The position numbers and the translations under genes were made by a program. From contig NC_088801.1 of assembly GCF_011386835.1 (NCBI RefSeq), forward strand, positions 16,664,824-16,728,823: 64,000 bases of DNA, read 5' to 3'. Positions 55,020-64,000 of the stretch are shown here, piece after piece; within the stretch, counting starts at the first letter, position 1, and each line of letters begins with the position of its first letter. This DNA is from Chrysemys picta bellii (taxonomy: Eukaryota > Chordata > Testudines > Emydidae). The notes beneath the pieces were generated by a model. It had not been told where the DNA came from. It ran no database searches and saw nothing but the letters and a program-made list of their open reading frames with translations.

Positions 55020-55570
55020 CACCCAAAAAAACTGTACAATCTAAGAGGTCAGGGGGTCAATTATGGCAGCTTTGCCATAAGCCCCGTGTTTTATCACCAT
55101 CATCCGCAAATCTCAAAGTGTTGTGGCCTCCTTGCAAATTGAGCACCACCTTGATTGATCTCTGGCAAAGTGCTAAGGTGGCCTAGTTGTATATTCAGTT
55201 TATATCCATCACTGGCAATTTTCTCACACCACCAAAGCTTTTGACACCCACATGATTGCCAGCCATGCAGGCACATTTCTCGGTACACATGCTTTGAAAT
55301 TAATTGATCTGTTATTCTAATAATATGTCCATCCCAAGAAAACCCCTAAAACCAAACCAGTGCTGATGAAGGCAGTTGCTGGGTTCGGTTTTGAATATCC
55401 TAATTTCTAATCCTGTCCTGCCACTTGATATGGAGCAGCCGATGAAAATGACAAGAATCATCCATCTGATGTTCCTCAGACCTCCTCTGTGCCCACATTT
55501 TACTTTTGTACATTAGAGTTGGTGCAACTATGGTTCTACACATCTACAGCTTCATAGCAAGCTTGATATC
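55020..55570 (-). pseudogene. Decayed non-LTR retrotransposon RT C-terminal region
   Basis: The minus strand contains, with breaks, a LMYKSKMWAQRR-like segment, HRLLHIKWQDRIRN, WDGHIIRITDQLISKHVYRE and MCLHGWQSCGCQKLWW. I recall this series (LLYG-E-W..; L-I-WQD-I-N-EVL; W-GH--RM-D-R-PK---YGEL--G-R--GGQ-KR) from the C-terminal end of non-LTR retrotransposon polyproteins. Stops and frameshifts make it inactive. It differs from the RTE-like pieces at 39-42 kb. Confidence 0.65.
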
Positions 55571-55579
55571 ATGACATCC

Positions 55580-57140
55580 CCATGGGGGAGGAATGGTTAC
55601 TGGGTTCAGATAACAGTTCTAGGGAGGATTTGGAGTTGGGAGCCTGGCCTGGTTTCTGTCTCATTCAGGGCCTCCTGAAAGTATGGTTCAATGGGACCAT
55701 GTGCAATGGCTTGGGGATGGGGAACCTATGCCAAGTGTCTTTCCTACCTCACTGCTACAGCTGCTTTTGTAGTTCCCATGTGTTCTCAGGACAGTGTCTG
55801 CTGCTGCTTCTTTAGCAGCATTGTGAGTTCGGCCTTAGAACATTTGGGTGCTGCCAACATTTTCCGGAAGAAGGCAAGTAAAGGGAAGGTAAAATTGAAG
55901 TTTTTAATGGTTAATATCTCAGCAAAAGCAGAATGGAATTTCATGGGACAAAGAAAAGACACTTCTATAGCCTGAGGGCTGGCCTCCTTTCAAATATCAA
56001 AGAAGACTGTGACTCAGGGAGCAAAACAGAATCCCTTGCAGTACTTACTTGATCACATTTTGCTGTAGGGATTTTTGTCCAGGAAAAACAGTGAAAGCAT
56101 GATAACTGACTAATAGCTCTATAGCATCCAATATCCTAACATAATGCCTCTGATTAGTCTACATAAGCCATTTTAGCTGAAAGGGAGAAGAAATAATCAA
56201 AACGCTGCTATAAGAGTATATTGATTATTTATTTTCAATAGTAGTGCCATTTACTAGTAAATGTAAAATCAAACCCATAAGCACTTACTTTAATGCAGTC
56301 TATGGAAAATGTCCAGTAGTTTTCTTCTGTTGGTCTAAGCATTCTCTGTGGGTTGACAGCACAAAGACTTGGAAAAAGTAGAGTAGCTTATGTGGAAAGT
56401 GATACAAATGTAGCAAATAATTCCATTGCTGTTTATGTGTTGTTTCTCTGGTCTGAGCCTATATTAAAAAGGACATTGCAGAAGAGCAATGATATTGCAT
56501 TTTCTGATTTACTAAATTACAATGGGATTTACATGCAAAAAGCCAAACGCACAGATTTTATCTTTATACTGAGATGTTTACAAATAGAATATGTGTAATT
56601 TGCAGCATTTTCCTTAGTACCCTGTGATATACTGTAGGTTCCTCTTTTTGGAATACACTGCAAAGTAAGGGTTGGAATCCTGCAGCTCTTGCTCAGGCAA
56701 AACCTCCATTAAAGCCAATGAGAGTTTTTCTGGGGAAAAGGCTGCAGAATTAGCCCCTTCAGCTGTGAGTTGAGTTCTCATTTTTTCTTTAATCAATTCT
56801 TCAAAGTTTTGAGCACTCTTGCCCCAATACAGCAAAGAATATAAGCATGTGCCCACCTTTTCAACTTTAAGTCCCATATGATTGTATAGTAACAGCATGA
56901 TTTTGGTGTTCAGTGCCAAAACCCAGATGGACCAAGCTGGACATAGTTGCTGTGTTTTTGTGGTACTGTTGCACCATGATACAGTGGTATCTAGACTATT
57001 TTGGTGGACAGGGAGAAGTTACATATATACTAACTTTAGATGGTAAAAATGGATGGTATATATACAAAAATTATATAGATTCAGAAGGTATTGGTGCCAA
57101 ATTAGAGATTTTGTATACCGGATGTGTTCCAGACCAGATT
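55580..57140. other. Intergenic DNA, nothing recognised
   Basis: Short open frames occur but none resembles a known protein, and none has supporting splice or initiation signals. Confidence 0.4.
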
Positions 57141-57143
57141 TTT

Positions 57144-57251
57144 TTGCTTTGATCTGCCGGAGTGCGCAGCCCCACCCCGCCGGAGCACTGCTTTACCGCG
57201 TTATATCCAAATTCATGTTATTTCGGGTCACGTTATATAGGGGTAGAAGTG
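57144..57251. mobile_element. Truncated Tigger/mariner-like MITE
   Basis: The text from GCCGGAGTGCGCAGCCCCAC through TTTACCGCGTTATATCCAAA to GGGGTAGAAGTG and a following TA matches the right two-thirds of the element at 11418-11611. The left terminus is missing or too diverged to place. Confidence 0.8.
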
Positions 57252-57259
57252 TACATACA

Positions 57260-59118
57260 AAATTTTTACCACTCACAAATTAACCTTGGTGCAGGGATAT
57301 GTTCCCAAAAGAATAAATTCCCTTGCTAATCTACAGCTTTTCTGTTTGTATTATTCTTCTGCAATCTCAATTATTTGCAATAGGGAAAAATCCTGGGGAT
57401 CTGTTTGATTCTGTATGTGCCTGAGATCTCCAGACAGAATGTGTAGTTTGTGATCACTGAAATCAAAGGAACAATGGAAATGGATTCAAATGCAGTCCTA
57501 AAGCCAGGAATATTTCACAATACCAGCAAAGCAGATGTTCTTTTGCTGGAACTTTTGAAAATAAAACACCTTCCTTTTTATTATTAGTTTACAAGAAAAC
57601 GTGTGTATACAGCTAAATATTTACACGGTGCCATTTGCATTCTGTCTTTCTAAAACAAAATTTGATGAAGCCAATAGAATAATTCTTCCAAAATATTTAA
57701 AATTAGAAATGCTTAATGTGTGTGCATACATTGGAAAGCAGAGAGGGTGTCTGATCAAATTTTACTGAAATTCAGACTATTTAAAAAAAAATTGAATCTT
57801 ATCTTAATATGTTTATTTCCATAGTTGTTTGTCTTTAGTGACTGTGATTGGACTCTTTAGAAATCCCCATTAGTTTTCTGATCATAACCCACTTTGAACT
57901 AAAATTCCAAATGCCCAGATCCTCAAAAGTATACAGGCATCTGACTCCAATTGAAATCAATGGAAGTTAAACGCCTAAATAGAGAATCTGGGGCAGATTT
58001 CCTATATGATGCAAGCAAAGTCACTTAATCCAAACTTTTTACAGGTGGTCATTAACTGAGTATTCCTGATTTTCCTGGGTGCGTGACTAAGATACACTGG
58101 AGTCCGACTGGCAGGAGTGCTGAGTGTTCACAACTGTAAGTGAAGTAAACAGAAGCTGTGGTTTGAACATATAAAAGGACTAATGCTAAGTCCTATGAAA
58201 AATCAGGTCCTATACATCTCAGATTGAGCACCCAATATTAGGTGGATACTTTTGACCTTAATCTTTCTCTATCTCAGTTCCCCTAATCCTGCAGGGGCAT
58301 TGTGAAAATGAATACATTAATACTGTATTTGTAAAGCAATCATATACTATAGTACTGAGCATCACAGAAAAGCCCATAAAGTAAATTAATAATTGTGTCT
58401 TCAGAGCAGCGTTTGAACAGTAAATAAGGCACTGGGCCACACATTGCCCAATTAGGAGAAAACAAAATATTGGATTGCTGATCATTAAGTGAGCACTGTC
58501 CACTCTTCACACTGAATGAGGTAGAGGTTTGTAGGGAAAAAAATATGTGATCATGTAATTAAAGACTGTATTATAATACACGTGTGCAAGGGAGGGGGAA
58601 ATTAAGGTTGCACAGGCAACCTTAACTCTGGCATTTCTTAATTTTTGAGTACTTGACTTTGCAGCCTTAATAATGTTCTTTTAACATAGTTTTGTGTATG
58701 TATGTGTATATAACGGCATATAATCTGGACATTCTGAATATAGGAACATAACTGCTTCTAGCCCATGAGTGGTAAATCATGCCATATATCACTCAAAAGA
58801 TAATTTCACCTACATTTACAATAAAGTCCTAAATTTGTCCTGATATCACAATTATTTTCTCTTTCTTATTCTGCACTCTCTAATCTGTGAGTAAAAACAC
58901 TTTATTAACAAAGCTTATTGGTAATTAGGCAATCTGTAATATCATGAAGAAGCAGAAAAAAAAGCAGCAACAACAGCTAAAGTTTCAAGCCAGCCAACAT
59001 AGGAATGTTAGCAGCTAGAGGAAGGTGAGAAAAGGGCCCAGGACCTTGTCAGAACTGCTGGGAAAGGAGAATCTAGTGCATTGGACATTATCATTGCTAT
59101 TGTATCAAAAATTGTATA
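57260..59118. other. Intergenic DNA, nothing recognised
   Basis: AT-rich sequence without a recognised gene, RNA or transposon. Confidence 0.4.
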
Positions 59119-59126
59119 GTTTAAAC

Positions 59127-59423
59127 CAGGGGTCCCCAACACGGTGCCCGCGGGGCGTCTAAGTGCGCCCACGTACTGGCCGGTGGACGAGCATCTGCCG
59201 AAATGCCGCCGAGAAGCAGCGTCATCGCCAAAATGCTGCCGATTTTTTGGCAGCATTGTGGCAGCACCGCCTCTGGATGCTGTTGCTTCTAGGCGGCATT
59301 TCAGCAGCAACACCTATTGACGTTGCCGCTTGTCGGCGACATTTCGGCAGATGCTCGTCCGCCGCCACGGTCCCCGTGGCTCATCGTCTGGCACCCACTG
59401 GATGAAAAAGTTGGGGACCACTG
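59127..59423. mobile_element. Foldback hAT-type MITE
   Basis: The 297-bp element runs from CAGGGGTCCCCAACACGG to GTTGGGGACCACTG. Flanks GTTTAAAC (59119-59126) and CTTTAAAC (59424-59431) agree at 7 of 8 bases. Inside, 59185-59205 and 59340-59360 are perfect 21-bp inverted repeats, with a further small hairpin at 59233-59256. The GC-rich, CG-rich interior contrasts with the flanks. Confidence 0.9.
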
Positions 59424-60289
59424 CTTTAAACAGACGATCAATTATGTGCAGCCTGGAATTTCAAATGTGATTGCTTCCTTAGGTGGCAAGAGCCTAAAAA
59501 ATAATATGCAAGGTTTATGTTACATTTTGCTGCATATGCTACATGCAGGACAGCTAGACATCCAATTGTGAGTTTTGGAAGAAGGCTATAAAAGTCCCAG
59601 ACCCCAAATAGGGAAGTGGCGAAGAAGAAGAAGAAGTTGATGACACACTTAATCATGCAAACTGAGAAAAACTACATGTGAAGAGAATTTTCTTTTCACT
59701 TTATTCCTCATGCAATCTTCTCTCCAGTACATTTTACATAATATTTAAATAGCAAAGTTTTAATGACACTGTGCTCAGAATTCACCTGTGTGTTTGTTGA
59801 GACAGAAGGAATCTGCATGCCATTATATCGTTATTCCTTTAGCAATGTTGTCAGGTAACAGATAAGCCTGGCCAATTGGGATGTCCCAAAATGGCTATTA
59901 GTTCTTCTCCCTATCTCTGCAATTTTGCAGGCTGTCGTGTGGTATCTTTATGGACCCTATGTGGAGCTCTTTGTTCTGTACATGGAGTTCCTTATGTGTC
60001 AGCTGCTCAGACTTGCAAGGGAGAAGACAGAAGTTCTGTCTTCCCTGATCACCTCCTCAGCTGCACAGACCTAATGCTACTCTCTTATCTCCTTGGCCTG
60101 CAATTCCTACCCTGTCACTTGATTGTTCACAAATATGTCTAATTCATAGAATTCCACAATCACAAGTACGAATTAATAAGGCTGTATGTACATAGAAGTA
60201 CAATAGTAAACATAATTACAGATAACTGAACACGTTCAGGAGCTGTAACTTACAGCGACCTGTGTAATCAGAATATCAATTTCTGATTG

Positions 60290-60480
60290 TGGGAAGCGGC
60301 AGTCAGCATGTCCTGCAGCCCGCACCTCTTCCCGCAGCTCCCATTGGCCGGGAACAGCGAATCATGGCCACTGGGAGCTGTTGAGGCCATGCCTGCGGAC
60401 AGCCAATATAAACAAAACGTCTCACGGCCCGCCAGCAGATCACCCTGATGGGCTGTGTGCTGAAGGTTGCGACCCTGCTC
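60290..60480. mobile_element. hAT-type MITE fragment, GC-rich
   Basis: The text CAGCTCCCATTGGCCGGGAA, CAAAACGTCTCACGGCCCGC and GATGGGCTGTGTGCTGAAGG is recalled from a turtle MITE ending GGTTGCCGACCCCTG. Here it ends GGTTGCGACCCTG and is followed by CTCTATCC. The left end is missing or unplaced. The 114-codon minus-strand ORF over it is repeat-derived. Confidence 0.6.
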
Positions 60481-60489
60481 TATCCCATC

Positions 60490-61675
60490 CGCAACAAAGA
60501 ACAGAGACTCTGAATTAGTGTCCAAGCATGCCCCTTTCCTGAGATTGGCCTTTATTGATAACGGAAAAAAAATACTAATACGATATAACCCCAGCGTAAG
60601 GTTCCTCCACAAACTTGTTTTACTGTGAAAAAGAAAGGAGTATCTATCGCTACTGTTATGGTGCGAATTTGAAAATTGCGTAAGTCAGAGCTGCATTGGG
60701 TCAGCTTTGACTGTCATAGCTGATATTTATGTGACATTTGCTGATTTTTTCAAGAAGAATGCACATGCGAAATTCTGAAATGCTACTGGTTGATCTGGGA
60801 ATAGCTATAGCAGCAGTCACAGAGGAGGTATATGGTTTAAAGGAGTTGTGGGTGGTAAAACAGCGGGGGATCCTCAGGACCTCATTCAGTATGGTCATGT
60901 TCAAAGTGCTCACGTTTAGAGCAACAGTGCAACAAATAATGAACACAAAGATAACTAGAATCCTCTCTGTCGTGTTCTTACAAAGGGTAAAATTCACCCC
61001 TATGCAGAAAGCCAGCACAAACGCTATGTAGCACTTAAGACCTCAAATTTTCATTCAAATTCATTAAATGTAGTGCTTTTACTTTTATGCTGCCACCATG
61101 TGATTGCTCATAGCAAATATTCTGTTTGTTGCTCATGTATAAAGTTACTGTCAGTGAATAAACAGAGATGCTGCTGGAATGCTCCCAGCACAGCAGAAGG
61201 GTGCATGATTCTTTGCTTTTGGCTGTCTCCTATTTATAAAAAATAAACCCCACTCTGTCCATACTGGGAGCAGACTCATATTAGTAACAACCATGTTTCC
61301 AGTTTGGCTAGGATCAGACAATCAACATCTTCTTATGCAGCAGAATGGCTCCTTGTGAGTATTCTGAATTATGTCTTCCTATTTCACTGGCAAAAATAAG
61401 CTTGCACTACTACTTGCTCGGTTAGTCTTGCAGAGCCTAAACAGCTACGAAAGTCTGAGCTAGATACTATTGCCACCCATGTATCAACAGAATTGCAGAA
61501 TCTTTATTACTACCGTAGTTATGATGCACAAGCAAGCAAGACTCCATCTTGACTTTCAAGATACTTTCAAGTTTCCAGGTAGAGCTTCCAGATCTGGCAG
61601 TCAGAAAAAACGTGATTTGGCTTGTAAAGTGAGCAAAACTGACATAGGCTCATTAAAGGACTAGTAATATACAAC
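60490..61675. other. Intergenic DNA, nothing recognised
   Basis: No gene, RNA or confident repeat was recognised. Confidence 0.4.
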
Positions 61676-61683
61676 CTTATGAT

Positions 61684-62497
61684 CACGGCCAGATTTACAC
61701 CTTACGTGCTCTAGGCACAGCATCTTCAGCACCCAACCGGCCTACAGCAATCTTTGTGTTTTCCATAAAAAATTAAACTCTCCCCTGTCTCTGCCCCCAC
61801 AGCCCCAGAACTTGCTCTGTTCCTCCCCGCCGTAGCCCCTCAACGCAGGGATGCCCACCCCTAGCCCCCCTCTCCATGGGCGGAGCAGCCGGGGTGGCCA
61901 GAGCACAGCCTCCCCAGGAAGGCACAAGACCCTCTGCCACATACGGTGCTCCCAGCCCGAGTGCAACCTACCTGCCTCAGGCAAGGCGCAAGGGGGAGAC
62001 TACCTCTCCCCACGGCAAGCAGTCCATGGGTGTCTTCCGTCCCTCCTGCAGCCCGGCACGGCAGCTGCGCTCCGGTTCTGCCTCTGCAAGTGAATGGGGC
62101 ATTGGCTACGTCCCTCCCTCTACCTCCCCAGCATGGGGCAGAGACAGTGGGGCGGCCGAGATTGGGAAGGGGCTGGGACGCTCCTAGCACCTTCAGCAAC
62201 TACTCCACCCAGCTGCGACTCACAGTGCCCCCAGGCGGGCTGACTCGGATGCTTACCCTGCTCCAGCCCCACACGCTGGGCAGCCACCAACCCATATCAG
62301 GACCCTGGCCACCCACTGTAAGGCAGGATGAAGGGACATAGCAGGATGAAGGAGTATCTCTTTCCTAGGGAAAGTCACTTTTAACTGCATATGTATTAAC
62401 TTTTTAACTTTTAACCGACTTTTAACTTTTAGGCGCCCCTAGAACGCCAGTGCCCCTAGGCACGTGCCTACTGTGCCTAATTGGAAATCCGGCCCTG
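61684..62497. mobile_element. 814-bp hAT-like element with 8-bp target duplication
   Basis: The left end CACGGCCAGATTT and the reverse complement of the right end (CAGGGCCGGATTT) are inverted termini. Flanks CTTATGAT (61676-61683) and CTTTTGAT (62498-62505) agree at 7 of 8 bases. The interior from 61790 to 62310 is GC-rich, with long overlapping frames on both strands but no recognisable transposase. Near the right end the unit TTTTAACTTTTAACC repeats around 62380-62430. Confidence 0.8.
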
Positions 62498-62509
62498 CTT
62501 TTGATGGTA

Positions 62510-64000
62510 TTTTTAGTGTCAATTTTAAGAAATAATGTCAGCGTTAGCACACATGTTCCTGAAGGATTCTAGGTGATTTCTTTGAACAGTGTTCCCAAAG
62601 CTATTTTGATGATTAACTGTGTAAGAATATTTCATGAAATCATGCTACAGAGTACTTAGAAGGAGGTAGCCTATGTCATAGTTGGGCTAGGACAGTTCTC
62701 AGAACAAAATTTCTGGTGGAATTTTTTTTTTCAGGGAAATTGTGCTAATACCCTCCTAGCAATAATTGTATTTACATATGGTTGAGGCTAGAATAGTGTT
62801 GCTCCCAATCTTAACAAGATCTTAGAAGTTCCTTTTTTATTTTGGTATGATGATGAGAAAAGAAAGGAAGATACATTTCAAGGCTGTGTCTGCACTACAA
62901 AATCTAACCATATTTGGCAATGGGTGTCAAACACGGCTCCCCATTAGCCACACCCTAATCCCCTTCAATTAATGTTGACAGTACTGTAATTGTACTGCGA
63001 AAAGGGTCAATCAAGTTCAACATCCATTGTAAGAAATCATGGTTAACCCCTGATAGAAATGTTTTGTCAAAACAGGAGTTGAACTCAGTTTATCCTGTCT
63101 ACATCAACTGGAAAACTGTTTTCACCACTGTCTGAGTGGGTAGAAACCCATATTTGATACTAGTTGTGAAACACAGCAGTATTTTCTATTGTAGACTCAG
63201 CCATATCGTTGAGGCCTTTTAAAAATTAGATATTCTAAATCATATTCTTACATGCTGCATAGTAAAAATAACGTTAAATATGGTAAAATACCCACAACAG
63301 AAAGGGTTTGCATCCCCACTTGTACCAAAAATAAACACAAAAATGAAAGGAAATCTGGCCCACAGACTGCAGGTAGCCCCATTTTATGCTCATTCCCACA
63401 AACTGTGGTTTTTATAGATAGCTTGGTAAATTTTGGATTCGAAGTATTGTGAATGTCTGATTCATTTTTAGTTTTGCATGGTTAAGCTTTTGGTTGGTTT
63501 TTAAAGTTCTTTTTATTATCATTCTTTATATATTGAAAATAATTGGATGGCAGCAATTTCACTATATTTTCAGTCGTGGAAAATCTATTACCAGTTAGGA
63601 TACTTGTTTTTCTTACATACCGTAAATCAAGAGAGTAAGGAGACTCAGGCGACAAGTGTGATGTCACTTTGTAATAATACTATTGGCTAATGTTTGTTAA
63701 CTGTGTTCCATAGCATACACAGCAAACTCTCAATCTTAGTTTCAGTTTCTACAGCTTTGAAGATTGAATATCAAGAAAGCTAATTTTGTTTACTAATACC
63801 CGTGCTTTATGCCTCGGAGAAAGCTACATAGCCAAAACTGTTTGTGTTGTCTACTTCTTGTCTGTATTGTAACATTTTTCTTGGTTGCATTTCATGGTGA
63901 GCAGTGGTTGTTAAGCACATATTTAAGTGCTTTACTGAACACAGATGGAATTATTCACATGCTTAGTGCTTTGCTGTATTGTGGCCTATAGCATTGTGGC
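62510..64000. other. Intergenic DNA with a possible MITE
   Basis: At about 62882-63200 the ends GGCTGTGTCTGCACTACAAA and TTCTATTGTAGACTCAGCC look like diverged inverted termini of a Harbinger-like MITE. Otherwise AT-rich with no recognised gene. Confidence 0.4.

Noticed and set aside
60268..60612. 114-codon minus-strand ORF
   Set aside because: Mostly covered by a GC-rich MITE fragment.
61946..62341. 131-codon plus-strand ORF
   Set aside because: Lies within the hAT-like element in GC-rich DNA, with equally long frames on the other strand and no transposase signature.
54410..64000. A divergent neighbouring gene (for example SLC35F5, near ACTR3 in mammals)
   Set aside because: No exon with recognisable protein similarity was found. 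In mammals the neighbour lies well beyond 10 kb, so absence here is expected.
1..64000. CRISPR array, operon, phage or other bacterial system
   Set aside because: The spliced gene, SINEs, LINEs and low gene density show vertebrate DNA. No regularly spaced direct repeats were seen.

Overview
This is vertebrate nuclear DNA, almost certainly from a turtle. There are no prokaryote-style genes. The window holds one intron-rich housekeeping gene in a dense field of old transposable elements. The turtle call rests on the mix of repeats: tRNA-derived pol III SINEs that end in a CR1-like tail, several CR1 LINE lineages, many hAT and Harbinger-type MITEs, and DIRS-like and Penelope-like remnants. The repeat types are recognised from memory, so the species is not fixed.

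The gene is ACTR3 (actin-related protein 3, a subunit of the Arp2/3 complex). It lies on the minus strand from the start codon at 54065 to the stop at 11236. All twelve coding exons can be placed by eye with GT-AG junctions. They join to a 1257-nt reading frame (418 codons plus stop) with no break. A CpG-rich, TATA-less promoter with ETS-like and YY1-like motifs lies at about 53.55-54.34 kb, and the 3' UTR runs down from 11235 to a possible poly(A) signal near 10433. Intron 1 (31149-54021, 22.9 kb) and intron 2 (24526-31092, 6.6 kb) carry most of the repeats.

Layout: 1-9.7 kb is gene-poor DNA downstream of ACTR3, with a minus-strand CR1, a MITE and a three-level nested insertion (hAT-like element containing CR1 containing SINE, 8375-9326). 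From 9.7 to 54.3 kb is ACTR3. Intron 11 holds a Tigger/mariner-like MITE and intron 10 a Harbinger-like MITE with TTA target duplication. Intron 2 holds a 2.26-kb DIRS-like element with inverted termini and a decayed gag-like frame, plus a G-rich minisatellite-like MITE. Intron 1 holds a Penelope-like remnant with a broken GIY-YIG domain, a 3-kb CR1 inserted into an oppositely oriented RTE-like element, and several hAT MITEs whose 8-bp target duplications are still visible. From 54.4 to 64 kb is upstream DNA with a decayed non-LTR reverse transcriptase, foldback hAT MITEs and an 814-bp hAT-like element; no second gene was recognised.

No undescribed biological system could be demonstrated. The most distinctive features are the DIRS-like element, the Penelope-like remnant, the nested insertions, and the recurring GTTTA-type target sites of the hAT MITEs.
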